Origin: Chamaelirium japonicum
Taxonomy: Eukaryota > Streptophyta > Magnoliopsida > Liliales > Melanthiaceae
Direction of reading: 5' to 3'
NCBI GenBank assembly: GCA_947650365.1
Contig: CANTAL010000140.1
Coordinates: 372,001 to 436,000, forward strand
DNA length: 64,000 nucleotides
Within the stretch, counting starts at the first letter, position 1; each line of letters begins with the position of its first letter. The notes beneath the pieces were generated by a model that made no database searches, was not told where the DNA came from, and was given only the letters and a program-made list of their open reading frames with translations. A program made the position numbers and the translations under genes. Shown here one piece after another: positions 43,741 to 52,656 of this stretch.

Positions 43741-44733
43741 CAATTAGCGCCCACCTCAAGCGGGCTCCCTCAAAGCCTGAGAGAGGTCTCCTCGCTTAAA
43801 TCCCCTACTTCACCCCCGGGTGGGAGCGGTGTAGATCTTAAGCTCGAGGAGAAAGGTCGCCTGTCGGGATCCCAGAGAGGAAGTTTTCCCGTTGCCGAGC
43901 CGCTGCAAGAAGTCAACATCGGTGGCGAGGACGGACCGAGGATCGTCCATCTCGGGACCTCGCTAACCAAGGGCGAGGTCCTAGCCATAACCAACGTACT
44001 CAGGGAATACCGTGACGTATTCGCCTGGAGCTTCGCGGACATGCCAGGGATTGACCCGGTGGTCGCCTGTCATCGTCTGCACAGCATGAAAGAATTCCCG
44101 CCGGTCAAGCAAAAAGCACGGCATATACCGGCTGCAAAGTCCACTGCAGTGGCGGCGGAGATAGACAAGCTAGAGCGAGCTGGCTTTATACATGAGGCGC
44201 ACTTCCCCGAGTGGATCTCCAATATCATGGCAGTACCCAAGAAGAGTGGGGCGGTCATAGTGTGCATCAACTTCTCCGACCTTAACAAAGCATGCCCGAA
44301 GGACGGATTCCCCCTTCCGTGAATAGGCGCGCTGGTCGATGCAGCTGTCGGGTTTCGGGCCTTATCCTTCATGGACAGATATTCGGGGTATAACCAGATA
44401 CCTCTCCACGTCGAAGATCAGGAGATGACCGCCTTCTATTCTGGGGCGGGCTACCAGAAGCTTTTCTGCTATCGGGTAATGCCGTTTGGACTGAAGAACG
44501 CTGGAGCGACCTACCAAAGGTTAGTCACTCAAATGTTTAAAAGTCAGATCGGCAGAAATGTCGAGGTTTATGTGGACGACCTTTTGGTAAAAAGTGGAGA
44601 GCGAGGTGAGCATATTGCCGACCTCCGCGAAGTCTTTGGAGTTTTGAGAAAATTCCAAATGAGGCTAAACCCGGCTAAGTGCGCATTCGGAGTGACCTCT
44701 GGGAAATTCCTAGGGTACCTGGTCACCCACAGA
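43741..44733 (+). pseudogene. pol: Reverse transcriptase segment of pol, broken
   Basis: In frame with the protease. A linker of about 100 residues leads to the RT domain: a segment with the WISNIMAVPKKSG motif (44212-44250), then CINFSDLNKACPKD, SFMDRYSGYNQI (about 44368-44403), YRVMPFGLKNAGATYQR, and the catalytic YVDD at 44569-44580. These are RT blocks of a Ty3/gypsy element and match the Tat style closely. A TGA at 44320-44322 sits where related proteins have Arg in the PLPRID context, consistent with a CGA-to-TGA change. The frame ends at a TGA at 44734-44736 because one base has been lost at 44734-44735; the protein resumes in another frame at 44736. The domain would copy the element RNA into cDNA. 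Confidence 0.88.
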
Positions 44734-44735
44734 TG

Positions 44736-47201
44736 ATCGAGGCCGACCCTGGGCAAATCCGAGCACTTGTCGAAATGCCCGCACCAAGAACCCGGCAGGA
44801 GGTCCAGATATTGAGCGGGCGAATCACCGTACTAAATCGGTTCATCTCCAAATCCTCAGATAATTGTCGACCTCTTTTCGAGCTACTTCGAAAAGAAGCG
44901 AGCATTTGTTGGGATGAAAAGTGTGAACGCGCCTTTCAAAAAATCAAGGACTATCTGGCGAGCCCGCCAATCCTAGCGGCACCAAAAGATGGCGCCGAGC
45001 TTGGCGTATATCTTGCAGTCACGGAGAATGCGGTAAGCGGGGTCCTTGTTGTAGAAGAAGCAAAGATAGAGCGGCCTGTCTACTTTGTAAGCCACACCAT
45101 GCTTCCTGCCGAGCTCCGGTATCGACCAATCGAGAAGGTCACATTGGCCTTGGTCCTTACCGCGAGAAAACTTCACCCCTACTTCTCGGCGCACACTGTC
45201 AAGGTCATCACGGAGCACCCTTTGAAGAGCGCACTCTCCAGACCCTCGGTAGCCGGTAGGCTCTATCGATGGTCCACCGAGCTCGCCGTCTATGGTTTGG
45301 AGTATGTCCCTCGAGTTGCTGTCAAAGGGCAGGTTCTCGCGGATTTCTTGGCGGACTTCCCCATAGAAGAACTGGTCCAGTACCAGGAGGATGAGCCAAC
45401 TGAGGCACACCCTGGGAAAGCGAGGTTCTTGGGTAGTCAAAGCGAGCTTCCTCCGACTAAGCATTCAGAGATAGCGGGCTGGGAACTATTTGTCGATGGA
45501 TCCTCCAACGCTTCGGGGGCCGGAATCGGGGTTGCACTAATCGCCCAGGCGATACTCCTCGAAAAATCGGTCCGGCTGGATTTTGCTGCCACCAACAACA
45601 AAGCAGAGTACGAGGCACTGCTTGCCGGACTAGAGCTCGCTCAAGAAGTAGGCGCCAAACGGTTGAAGGTCTTCAGCGACTCCCAGCTGATCATTTGTCA
45701 AATCAAAGAAGATTATGCCTCCCGGGATACGCGAATGGCGAGCTACGTGGATCTGGTGAAAGGCAAGGCCGCGGGGTTCGAAAAAATCTCCTTCGAGCAA
45801 ATTCCGCGAGCCGATAACAGGCGAGCTGCCGCACTGGCAAATGCCGCCTCCCTGCTGGGAGGATCGGAAGCTCGCCAGATTTTCATCGAAGTCCAAAGTC
45901 AGTCTCGGCTCCAAGAAGCAGAGCCCGCTGTTAACCAAGTATCGGCCGATGTGTCACCATGCGGATGGACCGCGCCTATTATTCGTTTTCTCCTGAAGGG
46001 CGAGCTCCCGGAGGATAGAGAAGAAGCTCGGCGAATGGAGAAGTGCGCTGGTCGCTATCTCATTCGCTGGGATCGTCTTTTTAGGAAATCCTTCGGCGGG
46101 CCAAATCTTCATTGTATTGAGCACCCCGAAACCGAAGAAGTTTTAAATTGCATTCACTCTGGCGAGCTGGGGAACCATGCCGGCGGGCGGTCTCTGGCTG
46201 CGAAAGTCCGGAGGCAAGGATATTGGTGGCCCACTATGGAGCAAGACGCTTTGAAGGTCGCTCAAAGCTGCATCCAATGCCAGAAGCACGCCACGACAAA
46301 TCATATGCCCGCAGAAGAGCTGCATCCTCTGGCGAGCCCCTGGCCTTTTCAGCAATGGGGACTGGACATTGTGGGACCTTTCCCCGTATCAGCCCGGCAA
46401 AAGAAATTCATCTTAGTGGCTATGGACTACTTCACCAAATGGGTGGAAGCGGTCCCGCTAGCTAAGATAGGTGAAAAGCAGGTGAAAGACTTCCTTTGGA
46501 AGAATATTTTCTGTCGTTTCGGTCTGCCCCGAATACTTATCACCGACAACGGCCGACAGTTCGACAATCGCTTGATCAAAAACTTTTGTGCTGAGTATGG
46601 AGTCGACCTAAGGTTTTCCTCTCCGAGGTACCCTCAAAGCAACGGGCAGGCAGAAGCTACAAATCGTGTAATCCTAGACAACCTCAAGAAAAGGTTGGAC
46701 GGAAAGAAGGGATTGTGGGAGCAGGAGCTCGAAGGTGTGCTATGGGCTTACCGAACCACTCCACGTCGCTCAACTAACGAGTCACCTTTCAGTCTCACCT
46801 ACGGGTGTGAAGCCGTATTGCCCGTAGAAGCCAAGCTGCCTACTGAAAGAAAGTTCGCGGCAGATGAGGTCGACAATGACGCTCTGCTCGCCGACTCCCT
46901 CAACCAGCTCGAAGAACGACGAGAACGCGCCAACCTGCATCTCACCGGATACAGACAGGAAATGAAGCGCGCATACGACAAAAGAGTCCGCCATCGAGCA
47001 TTCAAAGCCGGTGACATGGTAATGAGAAAGGTGTTCGCGAACACGCAGGAGCCTAACGTAGGGAAGCTCGCGGTGAACTGGGAAGGCCCCTACATAGTAC
47101 GCGAAGCATGAGGCTCGGGGGCTTACCAGTTGATAACCGCTGAAGGCGACCTGTTAGAGCGACCTTGGAATGCTTTGCACCTCCGAAAATTTTATGCATA
47201 A
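44736..47201 (+). pseudogene. pol: RNase H, second RNase H and integrase of pol
   Basis: The longest open stretch of the element (stop at 47109). After the RT thumb comes an RNase H-like region at about 44930-45350 that lacks the usual acidic residues (YLAV and ITEH where D-containing motifs are expected). A second, cellular-type RNase H follows (about 45475-45870): FVDGSS (Asp at 45495), AEYEALLAGL, FSDSQL. Its fourth acidic position, within NRRAAALANAA (codon 45828), reads Ala. The integrase has an HHCC zinc site (H at 46155 and 46176, C at 46269 and 46278) and a DD35E core (D at 46365 and 46545, E at 46653). A TGA at 47109-47111 interrupts a tail that is otherwise readable to TAA at 47199-47201. 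Dual RNase H is a hallmark of the Tat group. Confidence 0.9.
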
Positions 47202-47324
47202 GACAAGTGGTTTTTTATAAATCATTTTCTAAGGAAGTTATGAATGTAAAATGGCGGTTTCACCAAAGAATTCAGCCCGGAAGCTCGGCGTAGCAAGAGC
47301 ATGCATAATCTATGGAAAAGTACA

Positions 47325-47700
47325 GTCCACCGTTGTGCGGACTTAAAGCAAGACCGGGATCCCCAGAGGCCGCCAGTAGGCGACCTTGAGATTCACGGGG
47401 TAGTCCGCCGTTGTGCGGACTTAAAGCAAGACCGGGATCCTCAGAGGCCGCCAGTAGGCGACCTTGAGATTCCCGGGGTAGTCCGCCGCTGTGCGGACTT
47501 AAAGCAAGACCGGGATCCTCAGAGGCCGCCAGTAGGCGACCTTGAGATTCCCGGGGCAGTCCGCCGTTGTGCAGACTTAAAGCAAGACTGGAATCCTCAG
47601 AGGCCGCAAATGAGCAACCTTGAGATTTCCAGGGTAGTCCGCTGTTTAGAGGACTCAAAACCTAACCAGGATCCTTTGCGTTCACCTGCCATGAACGGAA
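47325..47700 (+). repeat. 78-bp tandem repeat after pol
   Basis: Four copies with an exact 78-bp period (TGTGCGG, CTGTGCGG or TGTGCAG landmarks at 47333, 47411, 47489 and 47567) and a fifth, decayed one from 47645. Because 78 is divisible by three, the array is open in frames on both strands, with 26-residue repeats, but nothing else suggests a protein. Tandem repeats between pol and the 3' LTR are common in Tat-group elements. The 123 bases before it (47202-47324) hold nothing I recognise. Confidence 0.9.
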
Positions 47701-48169
47701 GCATCCTAGCGTGAATTAGGGAAACTTGAGAAGGGTGACCACCCTTTCAGGTAGCCCGAACTTCCCTTGGTAACCCCTCTAAGGGCATGTCCAGTGAACA
47801 GGACCTTCGGGGGAAGTTAACCGGGCAGGGGGCAGCTAGCACTTATTAGTTTTCTTCAAAAATAAAAATGATTTAAGTCTCTGAGTGTAGGGAAATTTTT
47901 GAAGTTATTTGGTTCGCTTATTTTTTTCCGGGCTCAGAGATTATATTGAGTTTTAGTGAGCATGCCGAATTTTTCGTTTGCATACATTTTAAAATAAAGT
48001 GGTTGAATCGAATTAGTTACCTTGCCCGGGGTATGACCCTCAAGGCCGCTGCGAAAGGTTTTGAAGCAGACTTATGAGCAACACAGAGAAAGAAATAAAT
48101 ACAGAGGCGGGCTCAAGAAGATGAAGATTTCATTGATCAAAACAAAAAATAGTTACAAAATTTGCGAGC
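47701..48169. other. A+T-rich spacer between repeats and antisense gene
   Basis: No gene or repeat is seen. AATAAA-like sequences occur on the plus strand near 47861 and 47993. The stretch lies just beyond the stop of the antisense gene and would hold the 3' end of its transcript. No confident polyadenylation signal for the minus strand was found. Confidence 0.5.
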
Positions 48170-50654
48170 TTAAGGCTTGTTGGTCTCCGCCCCGCTGTCA
48201 TCTCCTCGGCGCCGTTTCTTCGACCTCTCGGTCTTGTATTTTTCCACAGTGGCCAGGGCGCCTTTCTTGAGGAGATCATCCAGCTGAGCTTGGAGGCGAC
48301 CTTGTTGAGCCCGAAGGCCTTCGGCGTGCGTCTCCTTCAGAGCGGCGATCTCTGTCTTCAGAGCAGCGACCTCGCCTTGAAGTTGAGCCGCCTCCTTCTT
48401 AGCAGTCTCTCTGGCGGTCACGGCCTCGTCCCGCTCCGCCATGGCGTTTTGGAGGTCGGCGGAGGTCTTGAGCTAGGCCATCTCCAGCTCGGCCATGCCC
48501 GACACGAGGGTCGCGACCCTCTGCCGAAGCTCCTTCGCCTCTTTCAGCGCCACGGCGTGCGTAGCCCGCTGGAGCTCGTGAATGTGCTCGTCCACCTTGC
48601 GCTCGAACCCCCGAAGGGAATCGTCGAACAAGGCGGCCAGCGCTTTCCCGGCCCTAGCGACCTCCGTGGCCAATGCCTGGCTCTGTTTTTCTGCCTGTAT
48701 AAGGAAGATGAAAAAGTTAGCAAAAAATAACATTTTTGCATAGGGGTAGAGAAAGCGAGAGATACCTCGGCCAGGCGTTCGCTTATGGAAGCGAAGGGGG
48801 CTCGGGCGAAGACGTTGCGGCCCAGCAGCTGCCGCATGTAGTAGGGCGCCCTCCCCTCTTCCGCAGAGGAGCCTGCGCTGGGACCAGCCGGAGCTTCGGT
48901 AGGAGGTGGCACGCCGAGAGAAGGAGTGGGGGCTGGCACCTCTCCCGGGCGAGCTCCGGCTGCTGGCAGGCTTGGAGGGTCCGCCCTGGCCTCTTTGGCC
49001 TCCGACTCCAAGCTGGAGGACTCGGAGTCGGAGCCAATGTCCACAAAGCTGGGGGACCTGTAGACCAGGTCCCCCAGGCCCTCCTGGGAGCCCGTTCCCT
49101 CCATCCCCCTGCAGGAGGCGAGGCCAGAGGGACGAGTGCTGGAGCTGCTGGCGGCGTAGAGGTCGCAGCGGTGGTAGTAGTTTCGCCCTGCTGGACCCCT
49201 ACCCCGGCGGCAGGAGAGGGAAGCTCCTGCCCGCTCGGTCCCACCCCTTGTGCGGGAGCTGGTGGAGCTGGGAGCTTCTCCACTTGGGCAGGGGTGGCAG
49301 GTTCCGTCCGGGAAGGTTGAGGGGCAGGCTCTTCCTCCTCGGAGTCCGATGCCTCCTCCTCGGAGTCCATCCAATTGGGCTCCGAGTCCAAGCTCGCCTC
49401 CTCCAGTTCTTTTCGCCGCAGCTCCGCCTGGGCGCTTGAAGGTGCGGGCCTCACGCGCTTGGCCTTCTTCTTCCCGCCGCCTTCCATTTCCGGCATCATC
49501 ACTGCCACACGGAGAGGGACTGTCAGATCGCCAGGGAAGTGGCCTATGAGTATTCAAGCCATCCCGGATTCGACCTCCGCCATGGATAGCAGGAGTTCGA
49601 TGTTCAGATCGTCGGGCTCGAGGAATTGAAGCTTGCGATGGATAGTTGGGATCAGGGCGGATGGCTGACCTGTGCCGGCGTCCGGGCGAGGAGGTTGCGG
49701 AGGCACGGAGGCCGCTTCCTGGCGGAGTATCTCCATTGTGTCGGGGTCGTTGAGGCGGATGGGCGAGGCCCGCCTCCGGACCACCTTCTTGCGGGGGTTA
49801 CCCCCCGAGCTCCCTGCCCCCTTGCTGGTCCCTTCGGAGGGAGGAGGGGCATCCTTCTTCTTCCGGACGACCTTCTGCTTGGGCAGGATCGAGCCGGTCT
49901 TCCCGTCCTTCAGCTGGAAGGCGAAGTCCGGGGCGGTGATCTTCTCCGGAGTTCGCCCACCGAGGTAGTGGAGGAACGCCTCGTCCAGAGATCGCTCCCG
50001 ATCGGGCGCGATGCACTTCTTCTTCCCCGCCCGGAAGAAGGAGATCTCCCGGAAGACCGCCGTCGTGGGAACCCCGGGGTAAGCCGGGACTCCGCTGTGC
50101 CGCCCGCGCCAGTCGCCAACCGCCACGAAAGGATAGTCCTTCTAATGGCGATCCTTGTTCTCGATGGCGGAGAAGGGGAGCACCTCGCCAGGCCGCCCGG
50201 CGAGGTAGAAGTAGCCGCAGCCCGCGGTGCTGAAGACCGGCCCGGGTTTGAGGAGCCACTTCTTGAGCAAGTAGCTCAATGGGATCCTCACCTTCAGGGC
50301 GGTCTCCAGCTGGGACAGCCCATAGAGTATCCCCCAGGAGTTTCCTGAGAGTTGGGCAGGACAAAGCCCCGTCAACTCCAGGAGCTCCCCAGCGAGATGA
50401 CTCAGGAGGAACCGTAGCCCGGACCACAGCAGCCCGACAAAAGCTACTGTGCCCTAGGGCGGCCTCCCCGTGAGTGGCATCTCGGTGACGAGGATCTCCC
50501 GAGGGAGATCGATCGCTGCCCGGATACTGTCCCCGACGGGCACCCCGACGGGGTTTTGCAGCCAGACCACCGCTTTCTCAGCGGCGGGCTCAGAAGCTTG
50601 GGTGGCGGCGGCAGCAGCAGCAACAGTAGCAGCGACATCGGCAGCGGAGGCCAT
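48170..50654 (-). pseudogene. Antisense gene of Tat-like element (gypsy-type 'transposase 28'-like), broken, one intron
   Basis: Read on the minus strand from ATG at 50654. One frame covers 50654 to about 49110, interrupted by TAG at 50454-50456, TAG at 50142-50144 and TGA at 49554-49556. The protein then continues in a second frame from about 49108 (indel or unrecognised intron) to 48766, and after a 71-bp intron (48695-48765) in a third frame to TAA at 48170, with TAG at 48473. Content in order: Ala-rich N-terminus; a conserved globular part with TGLCPAQLSGNSWGILYGL (about 50375-50320); a part with DWRGRHSGVP; a Lys-rich basic stretch; a long acidic and Pro-rich stretch; and a heptad-rich C-terminal coiled coil ending in a KKRRR signal-like cluster. 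The globular part resembles the plant 'putative gypsy-type transposon' family (Pfam Transposase_28, PF04195, from memory). Its function is not known; I assign none. Confidence 0.7.
48695..48765 (-). other. Intron of the antisense gene (71 bp, GT-AG)
   Basis: On the minus strand the exon ends ...GCCGAG, followed by GTATCTCTC; the intron is T-rich and ends CTTATACAG before GCAGAAAAACAG. Removing it joins the two frames in phase 0, linking ISERLAE to AEKQSQALATE at the start of the coiled coil. Both flanking frames are open, and the intron is much richer in A+T than the exons, as plant introns are. Confidence 0.75.
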
Positions 50655-50753
50655 GAGGGAAAGAGGAAGAGCGAGCTAATGCGAAATCAGGGGAGAAGGG
50701 AGAGCTGTTTCTTGTTTGCGCAGAAGGGAAATAACCCCCCCCCCCCCGTCTCC

Positions 50754-50761
50754 TATTTATA
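50754..50761 (-). promoter_or_regulatory. TATA box of the antisense gene
   Basis: TATAAATA on the minus strand, 100 bp upstream of the ATG at 50654, a normal spacing for a plant promoter with a short leader. The leader contains a C13 tract on the plus strand (about 50735-50747). With the start codon and the intron, this indicates a separate minus-strand transcription unit inside the element. Confidence 0.6.
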
Positions 50762-50762
50762 G

Positions 50763-51070
50763 GCAGGCGAGAGGCGGGTGAATCGGGCCGCAGTTAATGC
50801 CCGAGCGCGCCCGACGAGGCGACGTGACGGTTGTTGAAGCGACAGCTCGCTTCTTTCCAGTAACGAAGCGCCACGTGGGCCACGCGTGGAAAAGGCTGCG
50901 CCGGCATCGAAGCTGTCCTTTACTGACAGAAAGAGGAGCAAATTAGAGCACGACATGTGTACCACGCTGATCGAGATCTCATGATGAGATTCATTGTATC
51001 AGTTTCATATCTCGAGTCTCGGGCCGCATTTAAGATGAAACGACCGTCGGAGATTTGGAGCGATACCCAA
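50763..51070. other. Spacer upstream of the antisense promoter
   Basis: About 300 bp of unique sequence with no gene seen. It would hold upstream control sequences of the antisense gene, but I cannot point to any. Confidence 0.4.
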
Positions 51071-51460
51071 GTCACAAGATCGCCCATGGCAGGTCCCCGT
51101 AGCTCGCCCGAAGTAGACCCTGACCGCGTGTGGCAAGCTCGCACCGGAAGGAGATCGCTCGTGGCTGATGCTCCCGAAGCGCCCGGCGTTTGTGAAATAC
51201 TGGGTGTCAAAACTCTCGGCGAAGATCGCCCATGGCAGGTCCCCGCAGCTCGCCCGAAGTAGACCCTGACCGCGTGTGGCAAGCTCGCACCGGAAGGAGA
51301 TCGCTCGTGGCTGATGCTCCCGAACCGCTCGGCGTTTATGAAATACTGGGTGTCAAAACTCTCGGCGCAGATCACCCACGGCAGGTGCCCGCAGCTCACA
51401 GGATGGAGGACGCCAATGAATGGTGCTCTCAGTCCGCCCGGCGTGGGCAATAAGACTCCT
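51071..51460 (+). repeat. ~146-bp tandem repeat next to the PPT
   Basis: About 2.5 copies. The landmark CGCCCATGGC or CACCCACGGC occurs at 51081, 51228 and 51373, giving periods of 147 and 145 bp; the last copy is cut short. Each copy contains AGCTCGCCC blocks like those of the LTR minisatellite. Seen from the antisense gene it lies 300-700 bp upstream of its TATA box. Confidence 0.85.
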
Positions 51461-51494
51461 GAGCAAGCGTCAAAGTTTCCTTGGTGGCTCCCTC

Positions 51495-51506
51495 AGGAGG
51501 GGGTAA
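51495..51506 (+). promoter_or_regulatory. Polypurine tract of element 1
   Basis: AGGAGGGGG followed by TAA directly before the TGTTGG start of the 3' LTR. This is the expected place and composition for the primer of plus-strand DNA synthesis. Confidence 0.85.
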
Positions 51507-52656
51507 TGTTGGTGGTAGCTGAAATCCGTCCAGAAGTTGGAACCCTTATCCGTATGAGCTCGATCGAACGGCTATCAGGAGCGAGATCCACATTGGGATG
51601 CACGGGGACCTGGTATCTGAGTGCATTACATCTACAGCTCGGTGAATCGCAAGGAGCTCGCCCCAGCTCGCAAAGGAGCTCGCCCCCCAGCTCGCAAAAG
51701 AGCTCGCCCCCCAGCTCGCAAAAGAGCTCGCCTCCCAGCTCACATGGAGCTCGCAAGAAGCTCGCCCCCTAGCTCGCAAGGAGCTCGCCCCTAGCTCGCC
51801 AGGAGCCCGCCTCCAAGCTCGCCAAGAGCTCACCCCTAGCTCTGCGCGCTCGCCACCAGCTCGCCCTTGCCTATGGATCTCATAGACCCCAGGATTCCAA
51901 GGGATGGGGAACTCACGCAGGGGCGCGCCTTCGTCCCCCAGCTCGCAAGGAGCTCGCCCCCCCCCCCCCCCCCCCAAGCTCACCAAATCATCTTAACAGG
52001 GAGCGAGATCCACATTGGGCTGAATGGACCTTTGTGCTTCTTGGTACAATACATCTAAGCTCGGTAAATTGCTTAGACAAAGAGCTCGTTCAGAAGCTAG
52101 CCCAAGCTCGCTCAGGAGCTCGCCCAAGCTCGCCCAGGAGCTCGCCCCAAGCTCGCCGAGACTCCCCTGTTTATCGAAGAGGTCGCTCCCGCGAGGTCCG
52201 ACTCTTGATAGATATGGAGGAGAAGACGGAGCAACGGAGGGCGAGCTCGCCTTTGCTTCCCCCCTGAGGTCGCCCACAATAGAGCAACATAAAGGGCTGC
52301 CAGGTGTCGAAACCTCACTGAAGCTACGTGGACAATTGCAGTCCACGGAAGCCCGCCTGAGTCGGTTAGATGCTCTCCCCCACTCAAACCGCCTGGCAGG
52401 CTAGACGATAAAGAATGTCAGGGGCACGAGTTCCAAAGACCGTCAGAGACCCACGCGAGCCAGAACGTGGGGGCCTAGAAGTCGCTGGAAAGAACCTCCA
52501 CGTGTTGGGCAACGGTAGGTCGCCAATGTCTATAAATACCCCCCCCAGGCTCCAAAGTACAGGTTGGAAACCCTCACCATTATCATTTTTTCTTACGTCC
52601 ACACTCCATCAATCACTTGAGACTGACTTGAGCGTCGGAGGGTCTGCGTTCCGTAG
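51507..52656 (+). repeat. 3' LTR of element 1, lacking its last 74 bp
   Basis: Starts TGTTGG and follows the 5' LTR to CCGTAG (52651-52656, partner 41230-41235), then passes directly into satellite. The final 74 bp, including the CCAACA terminus, are missing. TATA box at 52531-52538, C19 run at 51957-51975, and AGCTCGC minisatellite at about 51652-51860 with more copies than in the 5' LTR. Confidence 0.93.
52531..52538 (+). promoter_or_regulatory. TATA box of 3' LTR
   Basis: TATAAATA, same position as 41109-41116 in the 5' LTR. It could in principle drive read-out transcription into the neighbouring satellite. Confidence 0.6.

Larger units (their letters stand above)
40106..52656 (+). mobile_element. 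Degenerate Tat-like Ty3/gypsy LTR retrotransposon (element 1)
   Basis: A 12.55-kb element inserted in the satellite in the plus orientation. Order: 5' LTR (40106-41309), PBS (41312-41328), gag, protease, reverse transcriptase, RNase H, second RNase H, integrase (to 47201), 78-bp tandem repeats, antisense gene (48170-50654), about 146-bp tandem repeats, PPT, 3' LTR (51507-52656, truncated). Domain order PR-RT-RNH-INT is that of Ty3/gypsy; the extra RNase H and the long spacer with an antisense gene are Tat-group traits. It is much richer in G+C than the satellite. All frames are broken, so it cannot supply its own proteins. The two LTRs differ by roughly 3% over the parts I compared by eye, so the insertion is old but not ancient. 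A target-site duplication cannot be confirmed because the right end is deleted; the five bases left of the element are GATCG. Confidence 0.93.

Noticed and set aside
47272-47714. Open frames on both strands over the 78-bp repeat as a repeat protein
   Set aside because: They exist because 78 is a multiple of three; no flanking domain, and both strands are equally open.
48736-49549. Long plus-strand frames over the antisense gene
   Set aside because: G+C-rich shadow frames; the minus strand has the conserved domain, intron and coiled coil.
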